NCBI GenBank assembly: GCA_002699585.1
Contig: PABP01000009.1
Coordinates: 310,001-374,000 of the forward strand
Length of the DNA: 64,000 bases
Reading direction: 5' to 3'
DNA from: Anaerolineaceae bacterium
GTDB lineage: Bacteria > Chloroflexota > Anaerolineae > Aggregatilineales > Phototrophicaceae
Part shown: one piece after another, positions 1-8,369 of the stretch
How positions within the stretch are numbered: the first letter of the stretch is position 1
Layout: the number at the start of each line of letters is the position of its first letter
Made by a program: the position numbers and the translations under genes
The notes under the pieces: generated by a model
What the model was told of the DNA's origin: nothing
Databases searched by the model: none
What the model saw: only the letters and a program-made list of their open reading frames with translations

Positions 1-23
1 TTTGCTGATAGAATTGGCAGTAT

Positions 24-133
24 AGACCCCTCCCCTAAATCCCCTCCCCGAAGGAGAGGGGACTTTGAGAGATACTTCACTCGCTGGAGAGGCATCCTTC
101 CTCCTTCGGGGGAAGGACTGAGGATGGGGGTCT
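24..133. repeat. MITE-like palindromic repeat, copy 1
   Basis: A 110-bp non-coding element bounded by the inverted ends AGACCCC (24-30) and GGGGTCT (127-133). Inside are two smaller hairpins: TCCCCT pairing with AGGGGA near 39-62, and TCCTTCC pairing with GGAAGGA near 97-118. A second copy with the same internal layout lies at 23501-23615 on the same strand. No transposase is present, so it is a non-autonomous or RNA-level repeat. Family unknown. Confidence 0.75.
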
Positions 134-266
134 GGCAAATTGTTCGGATTTTTGTTTTGTATCTAACATAGGTACAAGATAACCAAGTACTGTAGACAGT
201 CATAAGCAACCTGATGAACAGAGGCAACATGTTGCAAAACCAGTCAGCCAGATGGAGCGTGCCTGA

Positions 267-839
267 ATGCTAGAGCTATCGGTCATCGTCTGGTTGATGT
301 CGGCATACTTTGGCTACATCGGCCTGCTACGTGGCTTCACCAAAGAGGTGATTTCGCTGGCAGGTATCATGCTGGGCCTGTTTGCCATGTTCCAGTTTGA
401 TAACACCATTCGCTTTGAACTGTTCGCTTCGCTGCCGCCGGACCAGCTCTTTTATGTCCAGAGCGTGCTGTTCTTGATTATCGTCTTCTTTGCGTATCAG
501 CAGCGGGCGATTGTGGGTGTACAGGCCCTTCGTGAGCGTGCCAATTCACGCGGGCGCAACCGGGGGCGTGACCCGTTGCAGTCGCGGGTATTGGGTGGTT
601 TAATCGGCCTGGTGAACGGCTATCTGGTTTCCGGTACGTTGTGGTATTTTCTCGATATCAACCGACTGGCCGGGTCCGGCGATTATCCGTTGGCACCCTA
701 TATCACGGCCCCGCTGGCCAATACGGCCAACGCGGCAGCCATCAATAATTTGCCGCTGTATTTGCTGACGCAGAACGACGGCAATCTGCTGGCGTTGGCG
801 GTGGTGTTCCTGTTTATTCTCGTGCTCATCTTGATTTAG
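267..839 (+). CDS. CvpA-like membrane protein
   Basis: A 190-residue integral membrane protein. The N-terminal half resembles the CvpA (colicin V production) family: a first helix followed by a GLLRGFTKEVISLAG-type motif (about residues 19-33), then a second helix. A basic Arg-rich loop lies near residues 88-105, then a Gly-rich helix, then a hydrophobic C-terminal helix ending at the stop. The molecular role of the family is poorly defined; in other bacteria it is tied to envelope function. The ATG is preceded by GGAG at suitable distance. A shorter paralogue follows at 941-1465 and then murC, so a link to envelope or division is inferred from context only. Confidence 0.65.
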   Translation: MLELSVIVWLMSAYFGYIGLLRGFTKEVISLAGIMLGLFAMFQFDNTIRFELFASLPPDQLFYVQSVLFLIIVFFAYQQRAIVGVQALRERANSRGRNRGRDPLQSRVLGGLIGLVNGYLVSGTLWYFLDINRLAGSGDYPLAPYITAPLANTANAAAINNLPLYLLTQNDGNLLALAVVFLFILVLILI

Positions 840-940
840 TAACTTGACTTTTAGTAACTTAAAGACCTGATCTCAATGCGCTGCGGCGTCCCATCGGTGA
901 ATGACCCGGTGGCGTCCATCGGCAGACGACGGAAGCGATT

Positions 941-1465
941 ATGATTCAACTGTCATCTTTTATGTGGGCCACAGCTATCTTTTTTGGCGTGATGGGCTTT
1001 TTGCGCGGCTGGACGCGTGAGCTGATCGCTATGGCAGGCGTCTTGCTGGCGATCTTCGCCCTGTTCCAGTTTGATTCTTTCCTGCGCAGTACGGTCTTTG
1101 TGCTGATGGACCCGGCTCAGAGCTTCTGGATACAGGCGTTGATCTTCATCATCTTCGTGTTCGTTGTCTATAACGCCAATGAGATTGACGATGATCACAG
1201 CGGCGACGAGTTCGACTTGCAGGAGAGCTTGCTCGGTAGCATCGCCGGGTTGATTAATGGCTACCTTGTCGGTGGCACGCTATGGTACTTCCTCGACATC
1301 AACGAGTATCCCATTCCGCAGGTCTTGGCCCCGGCTATTGATTCTCCCTCTGGTCAGTCGATTGGCGCCATGCCTCTCGTTCTATTGAGCGGCGTCAGCG
1401 GTGGTGGCGACTCGCTGGCGATTGTGGTGGTCGTTTTATTGGTCGTCGTGCTGTATATCGCTTAG
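941..1465 (+). CDS. CvpA-like membrane protein, paralogue of the preceding gene
   Basis: A 174-residue membrane protein sharing the upstream protein's landmarks: the GFLRGWTRELIAMAG motif near residues 19-33, an FQFD segment, the GLINGYLVGGTLWYFLDIN stretch and a hydrophobic C-terminal helix. The basic loop of the first copy is replaced here by an acidic one (NEIDDDHSGDEFD, about residues 80-95), which is the clearest difference. GGAAG precedes the ATG. The stop lies 10 bp before murC, so the two are probably co-transcribed. The pair looks like a tandem duplication that diverged in loop charge. Function unknown. Confidence 0.65.
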   Translation: MIQLSSFMWATAIFFGVMGFLRGWTRELIAMAGVLLAIFALFQFDSFLRSTVFVLMDPAQSFWIQALIFIIFVFVVYNANEIDDDHSGDEFDLQESLLGSIAGLINGYLVGGTLWYFLDINEYPIPQVLAPAIDSPSGQSIGAMPLVLLSGVSGGGDSLAIVVVVLLVVVLYIA

Positions 1466-1474
1466 TTTGCTCTT

Positions 1475-2866
1475 ATGACCATCCTACAACCTGGACAACA
1501 TATTCATCTTATTGGCATTGGTGGCACGGGCTTGTCAGCGATTGCGCGCGTGCTGCTGCAACGCGGCTACACGGTTTCCGGCTCGGATCGCAATCAGGGG
1601 CCATTGGCGGCGGCATTGGTCGATGTTGGTGCGACCGTATATATCGGCCACGATGCGGCCTACGTCAACGGTGCGGATGTGGTGCTGCGCTCTTCGGCTG
1701 TTCCCGATGACCATGTGGAAGTGGTCGCTGCACGTGAGCAGGGCATTCTGGTCGTGAAGCGCTCGGATATGATCGCTGAGTTGATGGCTGGCCAACAAGC
1801 CATATGTATTTCCGGCACGCATGGCAAAACCACCACCACGTCGATGACCGCCCACACGCTCATCGCTAGCGGGCAGGACCCGTCGTATATTGTTGGTGGA
1901 ACCCTGGCCAACACAGGGACTAACGCTGCCTCTGGTAAGGGACCAGCTTTCGTCATTGAGGCTGATGAGTACGATTACATGTTCCTGGGCCTGCGCCCGA
2001 CGATTGCGGTCGTCAACAACGTCGAGTGGGATCACCCTGACTGCTTCCCAACAGAACAGCAATTTACGCAAGCCTTCGAGAAGTTCGTCGTGCTGCTGCC
2101 GGACGATGGTATTTTGATCGCAGGAGCGGACGATGGCGGGGCGGCGGCCCTGGCGCAAAAACGCCAGCAGGCGGGTTTGCCGACTATTACCTTTGGCGTG
2201 CAGTCTGAGGCTGATTGGCGCGCGACTGATTTGCATTATGATTTTGATGGCCGCCTGACCTTCAGCGTGGACCGTTTTGGCGAACGCTTGGGTGAGGTGT
2301 CGTTGGGCATTTCGGGTGAACATAATGTGCTCAATGCGCTGGTAGCGCTCATCGTCGCGGATTTGCAGGGCGTGCCCTTTGCTGATGCTTCGGCGGCGCT
2401 GGCGCAGTTCAAAGGGGCGGGGCGTCGTTTTGATGTGCGCGATACGGTTAATGAGGTCGTCGTGGTTGATGACTATGCCCACCATCCGACCGCGATTCGC
2501 AAAATGATTGATGTGGCCCATGTCCGCTATCCAGGGCATGACGTGTGGGCTGTTTGGCAGCCGCATACCTTCAGCAGAACCCGTGAATTATTCGGTGAGT
2601 TTGTCACGGCCTTTGATGCTGCTGACCATGTGGTCGTTACGGCTATTTATGCCGCCCGTGAAACGGCTGTTCCCGGCGTGACGGGCGCGGTGCTGGTCCA
2701 GGCGATGCAGCACCCAGACGCATACTACGCGCCGACCTTCGACGATGCTGTTGACCATATTTTCGCAAATATTCAGGCTCCGGCAGTGGTCGTCATTATG
2801 AGTGCTGGCGACGCTCCGCAGATTGGCATCGACCTGCTGGCCCGCCTGGAAAGTGCTTCCCAATGA
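1475..2866 (+). CDS. murC: UDP-N-acetylmuramate--L-alanine ligase MurC
   Basis: Cytoplasmic ATP-dependent ligase that adds L-alanine to UDP-N-acetylmuramate, the first peptide step of peptidoglycan precursor synthesis. The 463-residue protein has the usual family length. Visible signatures are the N-terminal Rossmann GIGGTGLSAIA, the Mur-ligase P-loop GTHGKTTTT (residues 114-122), the central EADEYD (about 162-167) and NNVEWDHPD, and the C-terminal DDYAHHPTAI. It overlaps murB by 4 bp (ATGA), which implies translational coupling. Part of a murC-murB-ftsQ-ftsA-ftsZ string. Confidence 0.95.
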   Translation: MTILQPGQHIHLIGIGGTGLSAIARVLLQRGYTVSGSDRNQGPLAAALVDVGATVYIGHDAAYVNGADVVLRSSAVPDDHVEVVAAREQGILVVKRSDMIAELMAGQQAICISGTHGKTTTTSMTAHTLIASGQDPSYIVGGTLANTGTNAASGKGPAFVIEADEYDYMFLGLRPTIAVVNNVEWDHPDCFPTEQQFTQAFEKFVVLLPDDGILIAGADDGGAAALAQKRQQAGLPTITFGVQSEADWRATDLHYDFDGRLTFSVDRFGERLGEVSLGISGEHNVLNALVALIVADLQGVPFADASAALAQFKGAGRRFDVRDTVNEVVVVDDYAHHPTAIRKMIDVAHVRYPGHDVWAVWQPHTFSRTRELFGEFVTAFDAADHVVVTAIYAARETAVPGVTGAVLVQAMQHPDAYYAPTFDDAVDHIFANIQAPAVVVIMSAGDAPQIGIDLLARLESASQ

Positions 2867-3777
2867 GCCAATTCGGAGCAATCAGCCACAATTTGCAACG
2901 CGATGTGCCACTGGCTAAATATACGGCGGCTCGGTTGGGCGGTCCGGCGGAGTGGTTTTTCCGGGCGCGAGAGGCCGCTGATTATGATCGACTGAATGAC
3001 ATCGTCATGGCTGCCTGGGCCGATGATGTGCCTGTGCGCGTCCTGGGCAAAGGCTCGAATGTCCTCATCAGCGACAAGGGTGTGCCTGGATTGGTTGTCG
3101 TCGATCAGGTATCGCAGATAGATTATCAAGCAGGTGAAGCCGATACCTGGCAGGTCCAGGCAAGCGCTGGAACCGGACTGATCGTGCTGGCGCGTGGTTG
3201 TCAGCAGCGCGGCATTGCTGGCATGAGTTGGGCGGTTGGTGTGCCGGGGACGGTCGGTGGCGCGATTGTCAACAACGCCGGGGCACATGGCGACGATATG
3301 GCCGCTAGCCAGCCAACGGTTATCGCCCTGGAGCATGAGCGCGGGCTGGTGACTTACACGCCGGAAACACTCGAATTCGCCTATCGCAGTTCCACATTTA
3401 AGCACCGCGACGATAAACGCTTCCTGGTGCGTCAGGCGATGTTGACCCTGCCTGCGGGCGACCCGATGGCCATCAAAGCCCAGATGGACGAGTTCAATGC
3501 TTACCGGGTGCGCACACAGCCGCCAGGGGCCAGCCTGGGCAGCATCTTCAAAAACCCACCTGGGGATTATGCGGGTCGCCTGATCGAAGTCAGTGGCTTA
3601 AAAGGCCATACCATCGGTGGGGTGCAGGTATCCCCTGTCCACGCCAATTTCATTGTCAACCTGGGGACAGGCACGGCCAGCAACTACTATGACCTCATTC
3701 GGTATGTGCAGCAGGCTGTTTCTCATCAACAGGGTGTACAATTGGAATTGGAAATTGAATTGTTAGGCCTATGGTGA
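2863..3777 (+). CDS. murB: UDP-N-acetylenolpyruvoylglucosamine reductase MurB
   Basis: FAD-dependent cytoplasmic reductase that uses NADPH to turn UDP-GlcNAc-enolpyruvate into UDP-MurNAc, the substrate of MurC just upstream. The 304-residue protein shows the FAD_binding_4 stretch (RVLGKGSNVLISDKGVPGLVV), the WAVGVPGTVGGAIVNNAGAHG flavin loop, the YRSSTFK segment and the C-terminal GASLGSIFKNP, whose Ser is the family's proton donor. The start overlaps the end of murC. The end overlaps the ATG of a small membrane protein by 7 bp. Confidence 0.95.
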   Translation: MSQFGAISHNLQRDVPLAKYTAARLGGPAEWFFRAREAADYDRLNDIVMAAWADDVPVRVLGKGSNVLISDKGVPGLVVVDQVSQIDYQAGEADTWQVQASAGTGLIVLARGCQQRGIAGMSWAVGVPGTVGGAIVNNAGAHGDDMAASQPTVIALEHERGLVTYTPETLEFAYRSSTFKHRDDKRFLVRQAMLTLPAGDPMAIKAQMDEFNAYRVRTQPPGASLGSIFKNPPGDYAGRLIEVSGLKGHTIGGVQVSPVHANFIVNLGTGTASNYYDLIRYVQQAVSHQQGVQLELEIELLGLW

Positions 3778-3968
3778 TGTTATCTCGCACGATGATGGCT
3801 TTTTTGCTGCTGACCGCTGGTGTAATCGTCTTGCTCCTATCCGTTTCTCGTCGCAATACAATTTTTATGGCGATTGGCGGGGTCATGTATGTAGTGGCAC
3901 TGGTGCTGTTTTTGTATCAGGCGGTGCAGGTTGGTCGGCGCAAGCGCAAGCCCCATGATGATGGCTAA
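3771..3968 (+). CDS. Small two-helix membrane protein
   Basis: A 65-residue protein with two hydrophobic segments (about residues 7-24 and 30-50) joined by a short basic turn (VSRRN), and a charged tail RRKRKPHDDG. Its ATG overlaps the murB stop; a second ATG two codons on is an alternative start. It resembles no family I can name. Position between murB and ftsQ suggests an envelope or division role, but nothing in the sequence demonstrates it. Confidence 0.55.
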   Translation: MVMLSRTMMAFLLLTAGVIVLLLSVSRRNTIFMAIGGVMYVVALVLFLYQAVQVGRRKRKPHDDG

Positions 3969-4086
3969 TTGCGTCTATTCCGTGTGATCGTCGATTGCGC
4001 GGATAGGGTGCGTCGAGTAGACTAAGGTTAGTATCTTGTAATGCCGATTTCGATCTATTTCAGCAATCAGTCTGAACGAGTAGTGT

Positions 4087-4902
4087 ATGTCGTCTAATAG
4101 CCGCGACCGCCGACGTCGCAGCCGACAAGCCGCTGTCCTGCGCAGTGACCGCGACCGCGTCGGGCGCAGCCCCAATGACCAGATTAGTGCCCGTCAGCGC
4201 GGCTTTAGCTGGCGTTGGGTCAGCCTGGTGATTGTGCTGTCGTTGTCCGGTTTGATGGCTCTGTTCTTCACGTCGGATGCTTTCTACATTCATAGCGTGG
4301 CGGTTGGTGGCGTGCGCTACCTGACGCGCGAAGAAGTATTTGCTTTTGCTGACATCGCTAACCAGCATATTTTCTGGGTCTCGCCTGAGGAGATTGAGGA
4401 GAACGTCAAGCGCTCTTCGTCCGTGGCTGATGTCGATGTACGCCTTAGTTGGCCGCCGCAGATGGTAACCATCAGCGTCTTCGAGCGCGAGCCAGTTGTC
4501 ATATGGATTGAAGGCGGCGCGCCTATCTGGTTGGATGCCAATGGCCGTGTCATGGCCCAGCGCGAAGATCGTGATGATTTGCTGCAAATCGTTGTAGAGC
4601 CGAACAGCACCGGCGAAGGTCTGGCGCTGGAAGGTGAGGTCGACCCAGGCATCGTGTTTGGCGCTTTGCAGCTACAAGAACTGCTGCCGGAGGTGAGCCA
4701 ACTGCGTTACGACCCGGTCAAGGGGTTGGGGTATGTCGATGGGGGCGGTTGGGTGGCCTGGTTTGGGACCGGGACCGGTATGGATGAGAAGTTTTCCATC
4801 TACCGGACGATTGCCCAGAATCTGGTGAATCAGGGCATACAGCCAGCAGAAATCAACGTGGCCATACCGGATTATCCGCATGTGGATACGCAGCAGCGCT
4901 AA
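4087..4902 (+). CDS. ftsQ: Cell division protein FtsQ (POTRA domain)
   Basis: A 271-residue bitopic divisome protein linking cytoplasmic FtsA/FtsZ events to septal wall synthesis outside. The N-terminal tail is very basic and low-complexity (residues 1-40), followed by one membrane helix (about 44-61) and a POTRA-type domain beginning FYIHSVAVGGVRYLTREEV (about 67-135), then an FtsQ-like C-terminal beta domain with FEREPVVIWIEGGAPIWLDANG. Position between murB and ftsA is the usual one for ftsQ. Sequence identity in this family is always low, so the call rests on architecture plus context. Confidence 0.88.
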   Translation: MSSNSRDRRRRSRQAAVLRSDRDRVGRSPNDQISARQRGFSWRWVSLVIVLSLSGLMALFFTSDAFYIHSVAVGGVRYLTREEVFAFADIANQHIFWVSPEEIEENVKRSSSVADVDVRLSWPPQMVTISVFEREPVVIWIEGGAPIWLDANGRVMAQREDRDDLLQIVVEPNSTGEGLALEGEVDPGIVFGALQLQELLPEVSQLRYDPVKGLGYVDGGGWVAWFGTGTGMDEKFSIYRTIAQNLVNQGIQPAEINVAIPDYPHVDTQQR

Positions 4903-5207
4903 GAGAAGGTCCCATGTGCTGGCCCCAGGCTTGTTGAAACTGCCTGTAGCCCCTTATCTGGAACCGTTTTATACTGGTGTTGGGGGCATGTCAGTTTATC
5001 GACATCCGCAGACGAAGCATCAGATGAAGTACACCATTGTCGTACCGATTGCATCTTCTTCGAATTATAGCCTGGTGAGTTAGCAGACACAGCGATGTGA
5101 CAGGATATTTTTGTATCTGTCCAATCGATATGAGGAACAGGGTTTTTAGGAATAGTGACGTCGAATGGGTATGCAAGACGTGTACGTAAACACGCTGGAC
5201 AAAACAC
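4903..5207. other. ftsQ-ftsA intergenic region
   Basis: A 305-bp stretch with no convincing gene. Short ORFs on either strand lack family features. A TATACT hexamer at 4970-4975 is not matched by a properly spaced -35. The region is long for a dcw cluster and may hold an ftsA promoter, but none can be assigned by eye. Confidence 0.5.
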
Positions 5208-6452
5208 ATGAGTGATATTGTCGTCGGCCTGGATATAGGCACCCACAAAATCTGTACGGTCGTCGGAGAAGTACGACCGGATGACATACAAATCCTGGGC
5301 GTTGGCATCGAGCCAAGCAAGGGTATGAAGAAGGGCGTCGTCAATGACGTGCAAGCCCTGGTTGCCGCGATTTCCGCCAGCGTCCACAAAGCGGAAAAAA
5401 CGAGCGGCTATCAGATCCGGCGCGCCTTTGTCAGCGTCGCTGGTGGCCATATTTCCTCGCTGACCAGTCGCGGTATGACGGGTATCGCCGGGACACGCGG
5501 CATCAATGAAGATGACCTTGAGAAGGCCATGGATGCTGCCCGCGCGATTGCCATCCCGCATAACCGCGAAGTGCTGCACATCGTGCCGCGCAGTTACACG
5601 CTCGATGGTCAGGAAGGGGTACGCCATCCCATTGGGATGCATGCTTTCCGGCTAGAGGTCGATGCCCATATCATTACGGCCTCGTCGACCAGCTTGGCCA
5701 ATCTGGAGCGCGCCGCGGAAGGCGCAGGTATCTTAGTGGATCGCTTCATCCTGAACCCGCTAGCAGCGGGCGAGGCCGTGCTCAGTGAAGAAGAGCGCGA
5801 AGCGGGCGTCGTCATCATCGACATCGGCGGCGGCACGACCGACATCGCCATTTTCGTCGAAGGCACTGTCTGGCATACGGCGGTCATCCCGATTGGTGGT
5901 ACGCTGATTACGCATGACATCACCTATTTGCTGCACGCGCCCTTTGAGCTGGCTGAAGATGTGAAGATTCAGCATGGCCACGCGCAACGCCGCGCGGTCA
6001 GCTCGTTAGAAAAGTTCCGTGTAGAACCCTTTGGCGAGGGTGTGCCGGAAGAGTTCACCCGTAAAGATTTGGCGATGGCCATCGAAGCCCGGGTGGAAGA
6101 AATCTTTGAGCTGGTGCAAAAAGAGATCAAGCGGTCGGGATATGCTGGTCTACTACGCGCTGGGGCCGTGATTACAGGTGGCAGCGCTCAACTCCCTGGC
6201 ATTCAGGAAGTGGCGCAGGAAATGCTGGATTGCCCGGTGCGCATCGCCAAACCGGAGAAATTGACGGGCATGGCGGATACGCTCAAGAATCCGTCTTACA
6301 GCACCAGTATTGGCTTGCTGCGCCTGGGTCTGAACCTGGATACGGTCGCAGAGCCACGGGCCAATGGCAGCAGCAGCACGCCCGGTCTGGATATTGGTTC
6401 GGTGCTGGGGGGCTTCTTGCGGCGGTTGCTGCCGGATGATCGCCAGGAATAG
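5208..6452 (+). CDS. ftsA: Cell division protein FtsA
   Basis: Actin-like ATPase that tethers FtsZ filaments to the membrane. The 414-residue protein shows the phosphate-1 motif VGLDIGTHKICTVVG at the N-terminus, the SHS2-like 1C domain, the phosphate-2 motif VIIDIGGGTTDIAIF (about residues 200-214) and the adenosine motif VITGGSAQLPGI (about 322-333). The C-terminal GGFLRRLLPDDRQE should form the amphipathic membrane-targeting helix. The ATG lacks a strong Shine-Dalgarno; only GGA lies upstream. It is followed by ftsZ after 137 bp. Confidence 0.95.
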   Translation: MSDIVVGLDIGTHKICTVVGEVRPDDIQILGVGIEPSKGMKKGVVNDVQALVAAISASVHKAEKTSGYQIRRAFVSVAGGHISSLTSRGMTGIAGTRGINEDDLEKAMDAARAIAIPHNREVLHIVPRSYTLDGQEGVRHPIGMHAFRLEVDAHIITASSTSLANLERAAEGAGILVDRFILNPLAAGEAVLSEEEREAGVVIIDIGGGTTDIAIFVEGTVWHTAVIPIGGTLITHDITYLLHAPFELAEDVKIQHGHAQRRAVSSLEKFRVEPFGEGVPEEFTRKDLAMAIEARVEEIFELVQKEIKRSGYAGLLRAGAVITGGSAQLPGIQEVAQEMLDCPVRIAKPEKLTGMADTLKNPSYSTSIGLLRLGLNLDTVAEPRANGSSSTPGLDIGSVLGGFLRRLLPDDRQE

Positions 6453-6498
6453 GGCCGGGAATAGGGTATTCTTCCTACTAACAGCACCTAAGTTCTGG

Positions 6499-6526
6499 TT
6501 GCAGGTCCAGGCTTTATGCGTACAAT
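6499..6526 (+). promoter_or_regulatory. Candidate sigma-70-type promoter for ftsZ
   Basis: TTGCAG (6499-6504), a 16-bp spacer and TACAAT (6521-6526), in the ftsA-ftsZ gap about 64 bp before the ftsZ ATG. The -10 matches 5 of 6 consensus bases and the -35 only 3 of 6. Assigned by eye. Confidence 0.4.
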
Positions 6527-6589
6527 AGGATTTATGTTGACATGTAATTTGTTACGTAAAGTCAGTCCGATGATGGGGATGAAGCGCTT

Positions 6590-7807
6590 ATGATGGACGA
6601 TTTAGAATTTACAGGCGGGGAAAACTTCGCACAAATTAAAGTAGTCGGTGTCGGTGGTGGCGGTAACAACGCTGTCAACCGCATGATTACTGAGGGCCTG
6701 GGCGGTGTTGAATTCATTGCAGTGAACACCGATAGTCAGGCTTTGATGTTGTCCAAAGCTAAGACGCGCATCCGCATCGGGGAAAAGTTGACGCGCGGCC
6801 TGGGTGCTGGCGGCAACCCTGAGATTGGTAAAAAGGCGGCTGAGGAAAGCTCAGACGATCTGTACGAAGTGCTGCGTGGGGCCGACATGGTCTTCATTGC
6901 CTGCGGTATGGGCGGTGGCACGGGCACAGGTGCATCACCTGTTATCGCTCAGATTGCTAAAGAACTCGGCGCGTTGACAATTGGTGTCGTCACACGGCCT
7001 TTCACTTTTGAAGGCGCACGGCGTTCCCAGTTTGCCAATGCCGGTATTGAAACACTCAAGAGCCAGGTCGATACGCTCATCGTGATCCCCAATGATCGCC
7101 TGTTGCAGATGGCCGACAAGCGTGCCACTTTGCAGCAAGCCTTCTCCCTGGCTGATGACGTGCTGCGTCAAGGTATTCAGGGTATCTCTGAATTGATTAC
7201 CGTTCCAGCGCTCATCAACCTGGACTTCGCTGATGTCCGTACCATCATGTCAGAAGGTGGCGCAGCCCTGATGGCGGTCGGCTATGGCGAGGGCGATGAT
7301 CGCGCTCGTAAGGCTGCCGAGAAGGCCATCACCAGCGGCCTGCTGGATGTCACTATCGACGGCGCACGCGGTATCCTATTCAACATCACGGGTGCTGCCG
7401 ACCTGACGCTGTTCGAGGTCAACGAAGCCGCGGCCATCATCCGCGAGAGCGCCCATCCAGAGGTCAACCTCATCTTTGGTGCTCAGATCGATGAGAACCT
7501 GGGCGACGAAGTCCGTATTACAGTTGTCGCTACCGGGTTTGAGCAGAGCCGTGCCGAACGTCGTATTCGCACAGAGCAGCCGGTTCAGCAGCAGCGTCCG
7601 CGCAGCCAGCAGCAACCGCCGCAGCCCCCGGCGATGGAAGTGCCATCGGTCCCGGTGGAGCGCCCGCAGCAATCACAGGCGCCCCAGCAGCCCCCGGCAC
7701 AACAGCCTCCGGCGCAGCAGCGTCCAGCTAGCCCGCCAGAGCCGCGCGTCTGGGATGACAGCGACCAGGATATTCCCGCTTTCCTCCGTCGGCGCAAGAA
7801 CAACTAA
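6590..7807 (+). CDS. ftsZ: Cell division GTPase FtsZ
   Basis: Tubulin-like GTPase forming the cytokinetic ring. The 405-residue protein has the N-terminal [16 protein letters not shown], the tubulin signature [13 protein letters not shown] (about residues 105-117), the NDRLL segment and the T7-loop region [12 protein letters not shown] disordered linker rich in Gln and Pro (about 322-385) leads to the conserved C-terminal peptide DIPAFLRRR, the docking site for FtsA and similar partners. The ATG at 6590 follows a weak AAGCG stretch; an adjacent ATG one codon on is possible. A clear terminator follows. Confidence 0.97.
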   Translation: MMDDLEFTGGENFAQIKVVGVGGGGNNAVNRMITEGLGGVEFIAVNTDSQALMLSKAKTRIRIGEKLTRGLGAGGNPEIGKKAAEESSDDLYEVLRGADMVFIACGMGGGTGTGASPVIAQIAKELGALTIGVVTRPFTFEGARRSQFANAGIETLKSQVDTLIVIPNDRLLQMADKRATLQQAFSLADDVLRQGIQGISELITVPALINLDFADVRTIMSEGGAALMAVGYGEGDDRARKAAEKAITSGLLDVTIDGARGILFNITGAADLTLFEVNEAAAIIRESAHPEVNLIFGAQIDENLGDEVRITVVATGFEQSRAERRIRTEQPVQQQRPRSQQQPPQPPAMEVPSVPVERPQQSQAPQQPPAQQPPAQQRPASPPEPRVWDDSDQDIPAFLRRRKNN

Positions 7808-7829
7808 GTTCTTAGCACAGCACATTGAA

Positions 7830-7859
7830 GGGGGAAGGCGCAAGCCAACCCCCTTTTTT
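7830..7859 (+). terminator. Rho-independent terminator after ftsZ
   Basis: Stem GGGGG/CCCCC (7830-7834 with 7849-7853) enclosing an inner GGC/GCC pair with a GCAA-type loop, followed by TTTTTT (7854-7859). It closes the mur/fts transcription unit. Confidence 0.85.
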
Positions 7860-8369
7860 ATTGTAGCCGACCGCCGTTGTTACAAAACAGTTTGGGCCGT
7901 TTGGCACATCATGGCCTGGGTGATGGCTACCGTGATGTTTATACAAAGAGATTTGTTTTTAGTGCCCAAGTGTATAGATCGTGTTATTTTTACAAACTTA
8001 ATTCTAACTAAAATTTACTCGTAACTTGGTGGACAAGCGTTCTATAACATGATATAAAATCTAAGCAAAGTTGGTTATTTTCGCGGTAAAAATCTCCGTA
8101 AGCGCCAACGCCGCAAAAACGCGACACCACCCGTAACAACAAGACATCAATTGTTGGAAAATGTGTGTAAACGTGGGTTATTTTGACCCGGCGTCGCTTT
8201 AATTTTGCTCTTTTAGATTTCAGAATCGTTTTTTGAGTAGATTCGTTTTTAAGAGTCCATTCCTTGGCCGCTGATAATGTAAGCGACCATGTACTAAAAA
8301 GTGTGTGATGCAGTTGTAAAAAGTTGGTCCAAACAATCCGAACGTATTTTGGTGGAAGGTAGAGCGCAT
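7860..8369. other. ftsZ-nrdJ intergenic region and nrdJ leader
   Basis: About 510 bp, clearly more AT-rich than the flanking genes. It contains a good promoter (8030-8058), leaving an untranslated leader of about 305 nt before nrdJ. I looked for a cobalamin riboswitch B12 box (GCCACTG-like) and for NrdR boxes and found neither. The leader has only short imperfect hairpins. Confidence 0.5.
8030..8058 (+). promoter_or_regulatory. Candidate sigma-70-type promoter for nrdJ
   Basis: TGGACA (8030-8035), a 17-bp spacer and TATAAA (8053-8058) in an AT-rich region. Both hexamers match 5 of 6 consensus bases. The start codon of nrdJ lies about 305 nt beyond the expected transcription start. Confidence 0.55.

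Noticed and set aside
1535-2566. A 343-codon ORF on the minus strand inside murC
   Set aside because: It is antisense to a complete murC with all catalytic motifs and encodes no recognisable domain; high GC makes long shadow frames common.
4934-4975. TTGAAA and TATACT as an ftsA promoter
   Set aside because: The hexamers are 30 bp apart, far from the 16-18 bp needed.
7860-8369. Cobalamin riboswitch before the B12-dependent nrdJ
   Set aside because: No B12-box-like GCCACTG or typical long-range partner sequence was found by eye; kept only as an unexplained leader.
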